Assembly: GCA_027475525.1 (NCBI GenBank)
Contig: JAMWFC010000082.1
Span: 3,226,115-3,290,114 of the forward strand
Source of the DNA: Macrolepiota albuminosa
Taxonomy: Eukaryota > Basidiomycota > Agaricomycetes > Agaricales > Agaricaceae
DNA length: 64,000 nt
Reading direction: 5' to 3'
Part shown: positions 23,754 through 37,486 of the stretch, one piece after another
Position numbering within the stretch: the first letter of the stretch is position 1
How the letters are laid out: every line of letters begins with the position of its first letter
Translations under genes and position numbers: made by a program
The notes under the pieces: model-generated
What the model was told of the DNA's origin: nothing
What the model saw: only the letters and a program-made list of their open reading frames with translations
The model's database searches: none

Positions 23754-24964
23754 GGTGGAAGTGGAAGGTCAATCTGTGTGTGGGACATTTCTGAGACTAA
23801 GCGAGAGAAGATAAGCCTATAAGTCGTAATCACAAACATATCCAGGTTGCTTTGCTCTGACGCTGTAATTGATGAAATTGACCGTCTCAAGGGCAAAAGG
23901 CGATCGTGCTCGTCATACTGCAGCGCAAGCCAATACCAAAGGACACAAACACGAACAAGGTGTTACGAATATACTCTGCTTGCGTGATACTTACACAAGA
24001 TACCCGACATTGAGCCATTGAGGAGATGACGACAATTTTACACGTTGTTTTTAATGCTGAAAGCCCTTCATAGAAGAAAACGTTCAAATTCGACCGATGC
24101 ACGTAGTTCGTGCGTAATATTACAAGCAGCAAGGAGAGCACGTGTGATTTGATGGCCGAAAAACGATTGAAAGGGAATCAAGATCGAGTAGAATTAGGTG
24201 AGATTGTAACACTACAAGAAAATAAATGTAGACATGTCATGATAGGTTCTGAGCGGCGCTCATTGCCTCTGCCGAATGCTTCACATCAGAAGATATCTTG
24301 AGCTTGATTTTAGTTGCGACGTACCGGCATTTGCTTCAGCGAAGCGCGCCCCTACCCTTTCCGAATGTTTGATGAACTTTTCCGTGCAATTCATAATACA
24401 TCCCTCCTGTTCGAATTCTGAGAATAAAAGACTGGTTGAAGATTCAAAGGTCACACCTCCTTCGATGAGAGAGCTTTGCTTGTGAAGTCGTTACAGCACG
24501 TGTTGAAACACTTTTCAACCAAGTTAGAGTACATTTTCAAAAAGTCTTGCATCTATATAATGCTCTGGTCATGTTTTACTTCGGAAGAGAGGAACACGTG
24601 TATACTTGTTTCTTTTCAATGACTTTCGTCATATGGGCCTGCTCGGCCGCGTTGAAGTTTGAAAAGTCCATAATGTGTGGTCAATGGAATGAGGTGACGA
24701 GGCCGAAAGCGAAATCTTCGGTTTCAAGTCCGAGCCGATCAAACTCACTTTTACAGCCACGTGCGAAGATTGATCGAGTCTCCAGAAATATTTCCCAAGC
24801 TTCGAGTCATCTGTCCAGTCTGTCCTCCCACATCTGTCCGACTAATACGAAAACGATAATCAACAAACACAATTCCTAGTAAGTGTCTACTTTTATACGC
24901 CTGATCATGAAGTTCATCTTCCACACTCTCGTTATCAGTGCCTGATATTAATCTCAATACTGCC
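23754..24964. other. Divergent intergenic region, no gene recognised
   Basis: Between the peroxiredoxin and DAHP synthase starts. Open frames here are short or lack family resemblance, including a plus-strand one at 24547-24879. Confidence 0.5.
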
Positions 24965-26406
<1,442 letters not shown>

Positions 26407-27782
26407 AAGGTCGGATGATATTTTGGCTACTCATCGGATGGATACTCATGGAATAGTGGAAAATGGGCAAATCTCGAGCTCAATGTAAGGTTGATCATAT
26501 TACAACGATTGTGTATGGTTTCGGAATGATATGTCTACAAGTTAGTTCATATTTGGCGAATATGCGGATTCCCAGTTCTGTGGTGAATAGCGGCTGTTAG
26601 CAATCTTGAGTTGCGAAGAGTGACTGATCAGGCAAGGAAGGGTGTCTCTCCTTGACATCCTTTATCATCTGCAACGAATCATGTGCTGTTAACATCTTAA
26701 ACTATAATCTATGTATCGCAACCCAATACAGTTCAGTCTTCCATTTCACCCCACGAAATCCACATGTACTGTACTAGGATCTGTCATCTTTTGACCAAAC
26801 AGGAGATTGTTCTGCATAATGATGTGGCGCTGATGTAACCGAGATATGTAATCACACCGAGAAAGGAACCGGATATATATTGGAATTTGTCACAAATTCT
26901 GAACAAATGTGGAATGCGATAAGCTAATTATGTGGGTACAGAATACCCGTCAGGTCGGTCCCACTTTTATCTACATTCAAGATGTATGCTCTCGGCATTG
27001 AATGTGGATTCGGCATGAAAGGAAAGATCGGCGTAAAGGCGAGTGCCGTAGGTGGCGAGCGTTTTCGGAGGCCTCTGCGTGCCAGTTCTCCGTTCTCACC
27101 CGCACCTCTCATCCCTTCAGACTTTATGGTGGAAAGCATTGCCCGAAGCAGAATGCTTGAAGGGGAAAGTTGCAAGACTTGATCAGATAGCGACTCTCCC
27201 AGGGTACTTGTGTTGTATGATCCATGAGCATCGGGTTGTCATCCGCAAACACTCACTTTGGAAGCTTCAAATAGCTTATCCAAAGTCTTGTTGCTCGGAA
27301 TTGATTTTGATGCAGAAGTATGAGCTACATGTGACTTGTCTGGAAATGTCGATCCAAATTACAGGGTCCGAACAAAGTCCTTCAGTTGAATTGGTGGCGG
27401 GACCAGCGTGCCACAGCAGAATTCCGTGGACTACGCAAGTGATTCGGACCAAAGAGGGGCGCTGATCGCAGAATCGTCATGATAACGGGATTGGTAAACA
27501 AATCAGGCGCAGGGATTGCCCGGAAGAAACGCAAGTCTTTTGAGGACGAGAGGTATAGTAACGACGGTACCCACAGCGGAGGACAACGTGGCAGAAGCTG
27601 TCGGCATTGTTTGACTGTGACGGCGGCCCGGCGGTCGGTCAGAGTCGTGACATCATCACCCGGTTTCAGTTCTGTCTGGCTTATTTGAGGGCGGGGCCCG
27701 GAGATGAAGTATACGCGAGGCCGCCCTTTCAATGTGTATAATACACTAATCATCTCGGACCAAGGTTGCCTTCTCTCCCACT
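26407..27782. other. Intergenic, no gene recognised
   Basis: About 1.4 kb before the sterol glucosyltransferase start. Overlapping open frames occur on both strands in 26920-27750 (for example minus-strand 27175-26924), but none resembles a family I know. Confidence 0.45.
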
Positions 27783-30700
27783 ATGGTCCAGTTCCGTAGA
27801 TGGACCAAGAACCTCTCTTTGTCCCGCTCAAGCACACTCAGTGATGATATCGAGGACCTTGCTGCCACCTCTGATCCACCGACCCTTTCTCAACTCTATG
27901 GAGAGGCCGCAGAATTCGAGAAAGTTCTTGCCAATTCTGGTTGTATCGATTGTCGGCGCTCTCATAAAGATGGTTCAAATGGCTTTTCTGACCTCGTCGG
28001 TCGCGATCTCAACCATTATGAGCAGGCCGTGGCAGATCGTGTAAACAAATTTAGCGTTGCTCGGTCTTATGCAAATCATGCTTTCGACTCATCCGGCAAC
28101 AAGCAGGATGTCCTTGAGGACGATGGTGCTGGGTCTATGACTCCAATTATTGATCGCATAGTAACAGACTCGAAGGAGAACGAATCTTGGCAATTGGATC
28201 CTCCGCAAATTATTTCCCTTCTTATTGATGAATTTGGACCGTTAACAACGGAAGGTGAGGAGGAAAAGCTGCTTCTGGAAACAGACGGATGTTTGATACT
28301 AGACGTCTTCATCATGGTCAGTATCGATCTCTCGCTATCGTTCATTAATAGATATCAAGGTTTTCAGGGCGTCATACATGTCACCACACATCGCGTTGCG
28401 TTTCACGCTTCTTTGCTTGAGAGCAAACCAAATTTGCCACTATCTCAACGTGTAATTAAAACTGGGCCCGCTGTCCTCCATAGGAAGGGATGGCGCGCAA
28501 AGCGTCGTATCTGGTTAGAGCTATCATATGACATGTTATGTGCCTACACGTCCAGCAGCGACGAAGGTAGGCTCCGGCCGCTAACCACCATTCTTTGTGA
28601 GCCGATCGCTCTCTATTTCAATTGTAGTCTTTTTTCTGAACACCCATAGTTGCCTTTGTAAAAAAGGTTCAACCGATTAATCCGCAACACCCAAGATTTC
28701 TTCGCATAGAGTTAAACGACCGTTCTCGGGATCTTGTCGATGCATTCGAGTTCGATACTGAAGAATCAGCGCGTGACTGGTTCAGAGAACTCACAGGCAA
28801 GTCATAATTAACTATTTTTTCTTTACTTTGGGTGAATGAGCGCCTCAAGGTGCCATATTTATGTACCGTCATCAACGGCAGGTAGCTCTTGATACGTCAA
28901 TTCCGGAGGAGGAAACTGGAATACGCCTCAGTCTTCCTCTTAATAGGATTGCCAGGATACGATTCGGATGCTATCCAGAATTTCCGTGTGTTGCATCTCT
29001 TCTAGTACAATCATTGCCGGTGGAAAACACCGAGGACGAAGATGCTGTCATAGAGCAAGAAACCATACACATTGGGACGATCAGGCCGACCCATTCGTGG
29101 AACCACTTAGAGAAACGTGTCCGAGCTGCGCGGCATCAATTGCTAAGTAGACCACTGGACCAATTTCCTGTCTTCATTGATTTTGGTCCATTAACTTTTC
29201 ATGAATCGCAATCGATGCCGTATGATACAGATATGCCTTGGATCAAAGAGGTTGCTATTCGTAGGGCACTTGCATTGGGTTCTGATGAAACTCATATATG
29301 GGGTAAGATGCCTGTCAGTCATAGGTCCAAAGAAGTAACGGTTCATTCAATGCAGTCATCAGAGCTAGGATATGTCGCAATGTTTCCTCAACAGGGTATT
29401 TCGTTCTCACCGACCACTTCCTTTGTTTCTGGAGCCTATCGTCCACAAACGACCTCAAGTACCGTATACCTCTCCTTAAAATACAGACGATTAAACCGTT
29501 CAGCGTATCACTTTGCCTTCTCCACGGGTTAGCGGTCACAGTTAAGAACAAATTACCCCTCAAGTTTGTTTTCAAAAACTCTGATTCGCGCGACGATGCT
29601 CTCGAAAAAGCCACAGCTGCTTTAGAAAGAGCTCGCTTTCCCCCCATCTCGACAGCCACGCTCACCCTTTCACGCACAGCTACTATGACCTCTGCGACTG
29701 CCGTGTCCATGTCTCCAGAATCGATTGTGGACTCTTCTTCGAATACGTCTGAAACACCTAAATCAGCGAGTTTCAGTGCTACCAGCGTCCTTTCCCCGCT
29801 TTCTCGAACTGTCAAGGCCGTACAAGCCGCTGGTTTGCCCCCTTATCTTCATCTGAGGTTGCCCAAGGCGATCAATTTGCCTAGGGAAATGCTGCCAAGG
29901 ATGCCATCAATGCATTTTGTATGTTTGACGATAGGTTCGCGAGGGGATGTACAGCCGTATATCGCCCTTGGACTTGGGTTGATCAAGGAGGGCCATAGGG
30001 TTACCATTGTCACTCATGAGGAATACAGGGAGTGGATTTTGAGCTTTAAACTTGACCATAGAACAGCTGGTGGTGATCCGGGCGCATTGATGAAGCTTAG
30101 CGTTGAGAATAAGGTATGTAAATTTTTTTGGATTTGCACACCCAGACGGGCCAACTGAGACAGTCATTTAGATGTTTTCGCCCGAGTTTTTCAAAGAAAG
30201 TCTGACAAAGGTGCGTCCTTGACTTGAAATCCTTTCAAAGCATGAGTTTTTTGAATTCTGTGATTTAGTTCCGACCTTGGCTTGATCAACGTACGCATTT
30301 CTATTATAGACGAACATATTTTTTCCTGACTCTGGCCTCATCAGTCCTCGTTGATGCATGGAATGCGTGTCGTGATGCAGATGTTTTGCTGGAAAGTCCA
30401 TCTGCAATGGCGGGTGTACACATTGCCGAAGCTCTCAGTAAGCCTTCGTGAAAAATACGAGTTCTTTTATAACCAACGGCCTGCAGGTATTCCTTATTTT
30501 AGAACATTTACCATGCCATGGACCAAGTCAGTTTTGCCCCTGTTATAATGCAGATGGTCCATGTTCGAACTTATGCATAGGACAACGGAGTTTCCCCATG
30601 CATTTCTGAGTCCTCCGGTGGAATCTCCAGCGTTTAACAGTGCATCGTGAGTATTCCACCGTTGAATGATAAACGCCTCAACTCAACGGTAAAAATTAGT

Positions 30701-31919
30701 TACGTGTTGTTCAGGTATCTATCATTACCTATACAGCTGGATCGTCTCATCTGATCATCATACAGCAACGTATTGTGGACAGCTACGTCACGACAGATCA
30801 ATAAGTGGCGACGACAAGTTCTGAAAATCCCCAACACCGACATGGGTCACCTTGCACAGTCCAAGATTATAACTATCTATAATTTTTCACAGGTACGTTA
30901 TAGCGTTTTGTATGTTGCACACGCTTAACGAACAACAGGCTGTTGTACCCAAACCCTTGGATTGGGGAGACACCACCATCATCTCTGGATAGTTAGTTAT
31001 TTTCCTCCGGTTGGCGCCTTAGTGCCACGTTTTAACCATCTTTGGTTCTTTCACAGCTGGTTCCTGGACAATCCGGATCTGAACTGGGTACCACCACAAA
31101 GTCTACTCGATTTCATGGCCAAGGCACGGGAAGATGGGAAGCCACTCGTTTATATAGGTTTTGGATCTATCACGGTCCCAAACCCGCCCCGCGTCACAGA
31201 ACGCCTCGTGAAAGCTGTTGTTCAAAGTTTGTACTTCACACAATCAAGGCCAGGATCCATCACTGATCAGGGAGAGGATAGGTGACGTTCGTGCGATTAT
31301 ATGTAAAGGCTGGGCTACGAGGATGAGCAAGGTTGCGGATGAGGATAACACTGAGATACCGCCAGAGTGTTACATGATTGACAGGATACCGCATGATTGG
31401 CTTTTCCCACAGGTTGATGCGGCGCTGCATCATGGTGGTGCTGGGACCACCGGTGCAAGTCTCCGTGCGGGGATACCGACGTTGATCAAACCGTGGTTTG
31501 GTGATCAGTTTTTCTGGGGTGCACGGGTGCATAGGCTCGGGGTCTGTTGTGAATTGTATGTTGACTTGAACAGCGTACTCATTGTGTTTTCCGTTTCAGG
31601 CTGGACTTCGGGTACCCAGCTTGAGGGTTTCGGACTTGGTCCATGCTCTGACAAAAGCCACCACCAGTCCGTGAGTGTCCACGGAAACTTGGTTATACTG
31701 GATATGAGTGGCTGATAGGTGGTGTTTCTCAGCATGATGAAGGAGAAAGCAGCGGATGTAGGCGAGAAGATCCGCAGTGTGAGTTGTCTTTTGTTTCTAG
31801 GTTTTCTTTGTGTGTTCTTTCTCTTAGTCCCCTTACAGGAAGACGGTGTGCGCACGGCTATTCATACGATATACACTTACCTCCCGCGAGCTGCTCGGGA
31901 TCGGACGTCCCTAGACTAA
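27783..31919 (+). CDS. ATG26: UDP-glucose:sterol 3-beta-glucosyltransferase (ATG26/UGT51 type)
   Basis: Membrane-associated enzyme that transfers glucose from UDP-glucose to ergosterol; in some yeasts it takes part in peroxisome autophagy. The start at 27783 ([20 protein letters not shown]) begins a long regulatory half. A first GRAM-like region surrounds [16 protein letters not shown], a PH-like region contains [17 protein letters not shown] and ends with [12 protein letters not shown], and a second GRAM-like region has [15 protein letters not shown]. The catalytic half starts at [18 protein letters not shown] and [17 protein letters not shown], continues [43 protein letters not shown] and reaches the UDP-sugar-binding signature [19 protein letters not shown] followed by [16 protein letters not shown]. 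The end is [15 protein letters not shown] with the stop at 31919. Domain order is that of fungal UGT51/ATG26. Introns are short and frequent in the catalytic half. Whether it acts in pexophagy here cannot be said. Confidence 0.93.
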
Positions 31920-33089
31920 TTTTTTTTTGGATATGTAAATACTCATTTGTTTTGTGCGGTATGTTATGGTATCCGTTGCTTATTTCACTGCATCTCGTGG
32001 ACGTGTACTAATTAACGCGAAACCCTATTCCTACACTACTATTAATAGTCCCCCACCGTAATACTACCCATGTAATCGCTCCTTCTCAGCGTAATTGAAT
32101 CTCCTCTGTCAATGTATTTTTACGTTTGGGTTCGGGAAAGGGGGCCAAGTGAGGGTGAGTGAGTGGGAAGACCGCATTATACAAACCCCATGGGGCGTAG
32201 ATAGAACGACCCATCATGATGCTGATGGATGTAGTTCATCATGCATCATAACTCAACAGGAGACCCGTTGTTTCGAAGCTTATTCTCTTTGTACTTCGAG
32301 ACGGCACGGCATGATCATCTTGTCCGTGCTCATGCTGTGCCGTGGGTAAATTTCGACTCGGACAGGATGATGTTGGGATGACCTCTGATTTAACGAATCG
32401 GTTTGCTTTGCTTTGCTTCGTTACTTACTTAGTTAGTTAGTTAATTGGTTGTTTTTTTTCTTTTTTCTTTTAATGCAGGTCGCGTCGCCGGGAAGAACGG
32501 TTGGTTTATCGTAGATCATCGATTGCGGCGCATACAACATTATGCATTAAGGTTATCCATACAACCCGTGACTTCCGAGTCCGCAGATAAAGGCCCCCTG
32601 AGCTGAGAAGCGCCCAGCGGGACCTGAGTAACGCTGCTGCTTCGCGGCCTTCATATATACGTACCTTCATACTTACGGATGAACCCAATAACGACACGAT
32701 TAGCGGCTGCATTGATGTATGTAAGAGAACACGAGGGGGGGACCTTGCTTATGTGGACACCCTCGATCTCCGGGATGACGCCAAACCAAACTCCATACCG
32801 AAAAAGTATGCTTTCGAGTCCAAGTCCAAGTACAAGTGCGAGATCCATGTCCAATGTCAATGCCAATTTGAATTTGTAGTTTTTGTTAGATTGAGTTACT
32901 ACTACATATTCGTTGCAGCTAGTTCCAGAAAATGATATGATTACGAGTATCGCTGGGGAGGGCAGGAAAAATAAATAGCGGGATAGCGAAGGGATATTAA
33001 ATAAAAAAAAAGAAAAAGAAGAAGGATATCATTTCCAGGGTTATAGATCTATGAACCATAGGGAGGGAGCAGGGGGAGCAGAGGTGCTC
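31920..33089. other. Convergent intergenic region, no gene recognised
   Basis: 3' flanks of the glucosyltransferase and the DUF6533-like gene. It contains pyrimidine-rich and A-rich low-complexity runs (about 32440-32475 and 33001-33025). Short open frames near 32.5-32.9 kb have no family resemblance. Confidence 0.5.
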
Positions 33090-34649
33090 TCACTTCCTCG
33101 CGTTCGAAAAATCATCATATCCAATCTGACGATTAACAGTGATCTTAACGCCAACAGGGGCTGAGATGTGCTCTGCTGATTCGGCGTCGTGTTCGGCGAG
33201 GACGACGGGCTTCGCCTCGTTCTCGCTGGCCTTGTCGCTGGTCCACTCTGCCTCGGGCTTGGAGCGCATCTCGTCGAGGGTGTACGTGTGGCCTGGGTTG
33301 TGCGTGGACACGTTCGTCGGGACGCCGCCTGTGCGGGTGGAGATGACGTGTGCGGTGCGTGAGGAGCCGGCGTGGGACCCGGCGAGGGCGAAGGACCCGC
33401 CGTGTACGAGGCTCCCGCGGACGGAGAGTATGATGCGGAGGGTCATCGAGGTTGTGAGGACCGCTGCCATGCTGTTTAATTTTTTTTTAGTAATATTACT
33501 TTTGGCGGACGGAGGAAGTGGGTACCTGGTTACGATGGTCTTGACGGTATCGTTTATGCCGGTCGGCGTAATCACGAACCAAAAGATCATGTTTGTCAGG
33601 TTGACTAGGAAGATGGCCTGGGAATGATGGTTAGGCCGAATGTCAAGGATTGATGGTTGTCAACGGTGAGGACTTACACCGTAGAGGTTGAGTCCGTCAC
33701 GGAGCATCAGCTTCCAGAGGCTCAGAGGTTTGGCTTCGAGGGATGAGGACTTACACCGTAGAGGTTGAGTCCGTCACGGAGCATCAGCTTCCAGAGGCTC
33801 AGAGGTTTGGCTTCGAGGGACTTGAAGGAGCGGACAAGGCGAGGGCGAACTGAGAGGTAATTAGTATCACGAAAAGGGAACCGGGGAACGGTTGGACGTA
33901 ACGTACAGAAGCGGTGTAGAGCAACGTCGGAGCAAGCCAGTAGATACCGACCCAGTTGTGCTTAGGGCCAGCAATGCAACCTTGACCTTCTAGTAGGGGA
34001 ACCGCTATCGAAGACGTTGAGCTCAAGGATGTGGAATGAAGGTGTCGGTGAGCGCACATCTATAAAAGCCGCAACACACAGCGGTGACGACGACCTGGAC
34101 AGCAAAGAGCGTGCCCATCCCATATAGGATGGTCCTATTTTTTTCGTAGATTGCATGAATCCGCATGACATGGACAACTGGGAAATGCTCAGTAAACCAC
34201 AGCTGATACAGCAATGGAATCGCAACGGACTTGAGGTGGCGGCAAGCAAGATAGCGGTGCAAATGGGCTCGAAGAGATAGAAATGCTGGCATTGCTGGGT
34301 GATGGACGTTGTGAGGACGTTTTGGAAGATTTGATAGCGCCCAGACTTACGCTTTGCGACCACTTGGTATCGAAAAACGCGACGGCTGATATGATGTGAG
34401 GAAGTGTGCTCCATGTCGGATGCAAAGAGGCTCACCGACGATGACAAACTCGACGGGCATGAAAACTCTGAGAAAGTTGAAGATGATCTTGAAGGTGGGC
34501 CAGCCAGGAGACCTGAGGAGACGCCAGGAGCGGGGAGAGAGGACGAGGGTGTCCCATGCTGCGACGGTGAGGGTACAGACGAGGAAGTACTTGTGAGCAC
34601 TGAGATGGGGCGGGAGATTGAGAGACGGGGGAAGGTCGAGGGTCGACAT
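33090..34649 (-). CDS. DUF6533-like seven-span membrane protein
   Basis: Integral membrane protein of a family expanded in Agaricomycetes; function unknown, with a layout reminiscent of serpentine receptors. The start at 34649 gives MSTLDLPPSLNLPPHLSAHK. The first span region reads KYFLVCTLTVAAWDTLVLSP, followed by RSWRLLRSPGW and FNFLRVFMPVEFVIVG, the DUF6533 pattern. Later: HVMRIHAIYEKNRTILYGMG, TLFAVQVVVTAVCCGFY, GCIAGPKHNWVGIYWLAPTL, KPLSLWKLMLRDGLNLYG, AIFLVNLTNMIFWFVITPTG and SMAAVLTTSMTLRIILSVRG. A hydrophilic cytosolic-type tail ends GYDDFSNARK, stop at 33090-33092. Exons are joined by short introns. The duplication at 33667-33820 repeats the LWKLMLRDGL exon end with its donor site, which would give a doubled loop if read literally. 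Confidence 0.8.
33667..33820. repeat. Perfect 77-bp tandem duplication inside DUF6533-like gene
   Basis: Copies 33667-33743 and 33744-33820 are identical and flanks break the period. Each copy includes an exon end and its splice donor. Confidence 0.97.
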
Positions 34650-34760
34650 GGGAGGCACAAAGAAGGACCGAGATGATATGTTGGGTATATAAGGACTAGT
34701 AAGCATTACTTATACTATGGCTACAATCAAGTGTGGGAATCAGTCCAAATACTAACCCAT

Positions 34761-35466
34761 ATGTCCTCCCCCTCCCCCTCGTCGGCCCCGGACAACTCCA
34801 GCAGCTTCAAAAACTCGAGCAACCTCTATCTGTACGTCCCGTCTCTGCCCCTGGCTGCTGCAATCTGATACACAGCCAGCGTCACGTTTCTCGCAACCCT
34901 GTTTCTGCTTTTGTTTGTCTCCTGCGCCATCGTTCTGCGATCGTTTTTCCTCCGGCGCCGGTACCAGCAACGGCTCGACGAGGCCTATGCGGCGGGGATC
35001 ATGCTTGCACCGCAGGCACAGGGCTCGCGAAGGCATCGGTACGGGCACAGACCGAAGCTGTATACGTCGTGGGTCACGGCGGAGGGCGGCCAAAAATGGA
35101 GGGATATGATGGTAAACGTCTTTTTTTAGTGGAGGGCGTGACACTTTTGACTGATTGCGCCGCAAGCCTGTGTCTGCGCTGCCTGTCCAGGCGAAACGAC
35201 GGCACAGATCAAAACACCACCAACAGCCTCCATCACCCCCTTCCTCCATCTGGCGCCTTCTATCTCCCCCTCCCGTCACCGCTCCCGTCAAGTCCGAACC
35301 AGAGAAGCCTTCCAGGCTCCAGGTTTCCGTCCTCATCGCCATGCCTTCTCCCAACAAGCCTTTGAGCACACGCTCTTCCATCGACAAGGACTTTGACGAC
35401 GATTCTGTCCCAAATATCGTCTTTGGCGTCACACGCATACCATATAGACACACCACTCGTCAGTGA
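34761..35466 (+). CDS. Single-span membrane protein, conserved in Agaricomycetes
   Basis: Small predicted type III-like membrane protein of unknown function. The start at 34761 gives MSSPSPSSAPDNSSSFKNSS, a Ser-rich N-terminus; after a short intron (donor at 34832) the membrane span reads VTFLATLFLLLFVSCAIVL, followed by a basic anchor RSFFLRRRYQQR. Downstream are GHRPKLYTSWVTAEGGQKW, a Pro-rich cytosolic region and the conserved-looking end LQVSVLIAMPSPNKP and VPNIVFGVTRIPYR. The stop is at 35464-35466. The start is 111 bases from the divergent start of the DUF6533-like gene, so the two share a promoter region. I recognise the general pattern from other mushroom genomes but no function is known to me. 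Confidence 0.72.
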
Positions 35467-35587
35467 TCCCCATCAGACATGTCGCTTTCCCATGATACCC
35501 AGCCTTGTCATACCATAGCCGCATTTGTACCCTTTGCATTGTAATTCGTCTTGCCATCGCTGTCAAATAATAATAATTTCATCATAA

Positions 35588-37486
35588 CTATCCATCGTCC
35601 ATATCACTATCCCATATTTCATCAACAGAGTCTTCACCATCATATTCATCATCATCATCAACAAACTCTTCGTCTGATGGCTCAAAGAAATCTAGCTCGT
35701 CCACATGCTCACGAAGCCACTTGATCTCTGCTTCATTGATCTCGTCCTCCTCACTCATCATTACCTGCTTTATCGGCACTCCGGCCGCACTCCGGGCCTT
35801 GATGAAGGAACACATCTCGGATCCAGAAACACCCGTCGCAATGATCTTGTACAGATTCGGACAATATATCCTTTGAGTCTGCGTCGTCGATCCCCCTGCC
35901 GTCACACTCGTTGGGAAAAGCTGTCTGAATATCTCTTGCTCCTCTTCGTTCGAGCAGTTGATGTTCAACGTCTTCAAGCCCACGAGCTGCCCGAGCATAA
36001 GTTCTATTGTCCCTCTGTTACACGGCAGTCCCGATATCTTCATGTGTTCCAAGCCTGCAAAGATTGATTTGTTCGTCTTGGGCATCGGGAGCGTCAGCTG
36101 CTTCACGACTTCTGTATAATCTTCTTCGTCAAAGTCAAGTGCAAGATTATGGACGTTTGGCACAGAGAGCCTTTTCAGCAGCGCAATCGCGTACGAGGGC
36201 TTGTGATAGCAGAAGACGAGCTCCGTGAGCGAGGGAATCTCAATGATGTCCGTCTCCCAGTTGTTGCTCTCCAGATCGTGCTCTCTCGGCCCCGACAGGC
36301 ATAGATCGAGATTGCGCAGGTTCGGCGACGAGTTGATGATCTGTGTGAATGTGGCAAAGGAAGGGCGGACGTCTTCTGTGTGGTAAGACAGCTTCAAGTC
36401 GCGTAAATCAGACAGCAGCGTAAGAGAACGGTCCCAGTCGAGATGCACTCCCCACAATAGTACATCGCGTAGTTTTGGCGCATTGCCGTTGAAAATAAGC
36501 AAGGGATCCTTGAGCTCCGCGGGGCTAAAGGTCTCGTAGTCTTCGTTGTCTTCGCAGTGGTATAACCCCAAGGTCTCAAGCAGAGGCGCAGAAGCGCATT
36601 CGGACAGGCGAGAAAGGAGCATGTGCATGTCCTTCCAGGTACCTGTGGTAACGTCAAAAGAGCGCCACTGAGCCACGAGCGGTACAACTATATCAAGTAT
36701 TTCTTTAATATCGGGTAATCGGAAATGCACATGTTCGAGAGCGCATTCAAGGTGACCATGTGGAATGGAAGAAACAAAGCCAGCTATTGAGGATCCATTA
36801 TTCGAGTCCTCGGCCGTGTCTGCAGGGGACTCTTCGTCCTCTGAGGCAAAAGTACAGTCGATATCAATATCAAGCGGTCCACCCTTTGCGCGCTGTATCC
36901 AAATCTTGGACTTTTCAAACGGCGCGCCTTCTGTGAAGGTTAGCCTCGTCCATAATTCTGGCGTCTCGATGGCCACCTCGCGCCAATGTCGACACACGTG
37001 CGAGACAAGCACCTGAAACGGCAAAAGCGTCTCATCCTCGTCCTCGTCCTGGTCCTCCTCCCCGTCAACGTCCATCGCGCCGTCCGCCCGCTGCTGCACC
37101 TTCCCTTTCGCCTTGAGTCTCGCCACCACCGAATCATCCAGCTCACCCGGGTCCACATCCTCCTCGTCCGTCCACCCATCTCTCAAATCAAAATCAAACC
37201 CATCCGCATAAAACTCGTCCTCCTCCTCGTCCTCGTCCACCTCGTTCCACTCCTCCGCCTCCATCTTCGTCCCGACGACGAATATGTGGGCTAGGAGCTC
37301 CGGCGGGAGCGCGTTCACCGGGCACCCGGTAGGCGTGACGAAGGGGTTGTTCGCGAGCATCTCCTTTGTGATTCTCACCATTGCGGCTTGCGGCGTGAGC
37401 GACGAGTCGGCGCTCATTGCGGAGACGACCTCTTTTTTGAGATCGGCGGCGAGCACGGCGGCCCGCGGAGATGGTTTGGGCGCCAT
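35588..37486 (-). CDS. F-box-like protein with acidic insertion and leucine-rich region
   Basis: Probable substrate-recognition subunit of an SCF ubiquitin ligase. Single exon of 632 codons from the start at 37486 (MAPKPSPRAAVLAADLKKEV); the frame is open a further 62 codons upstream but the family-type N-terminus begins here. The F-box appears split: CPVNALPPELLAHIFVVG at about residues 55-72, then roughly 90 very acidic residues (several runs of Asp and Glu), then FQVLVSHVCRHWREVAIETP and ELWTRLTFTEG at about 165-195. The remaining 430 residues form irregular leucine-rich repeats (for example LETLGLYHCEDNEDYE, LRNLDLCLSGPREHDL, LVGLKTLNINCSNEEE), and the C-terminus is again acidic (EEFVDDDDEYDGED). 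Basidiomycetes carry very many F-box proteins; the target of this one is unknown. Confidence 0.82.
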   Translation of the reverse strand: MAPKPSPRAAVLAADLKKEVVSAMSADSSLTPQAAMVRITKEMLANNPFVTPTGCPVNALPPELLAHIFVVGTKMEAEEWNEVDEDEEEDEFYADGFDFDLRDGWTDEEDVDPGELDDSVVARLKAKGKVQQRADGAMDVDGEEDQDEDEDETLLPFQVLVSHVCRHWREVAIETPELWTRLTFTEGAPFEKSKIWIQRAKGGPLDIDIDCTFASEDEESPADTAEDSNNGSSIAGFVSSIPHGHLECALEHVHFRLPDIKEILDIVVPLVAQWRSFDVTTGTWKDMHMLLSRLSECASAPLLETLGLYHCEDNEDYETFSPAELKDPLLIFNGNAPKLRDVLLWGVHLDWDRSLTLLSDLRDLKLSYHTEDVRPSFATFTQIINSSPNLRNLDLCLSGPREHDLESNNWETDIIEIPSLTELVFCYHKPSYAIALLKRLSVPNVHNLALDFDEEDYTEVVKQLTLPMPKTNKSIFAGLEHMKISGLPCNRGTIELMLGQLVGLKTLNINCSNEEEQEIFRQLFPTSVTAGGSTTQTQRIYCPNLYKIIATGVSGSEMCSFIKARSAAGVPIKQVMMSEEDEINEAEIKWLREHVDELDFFEPSDEEFVDDDDEYDGEDSVDEIWDSDMDDG

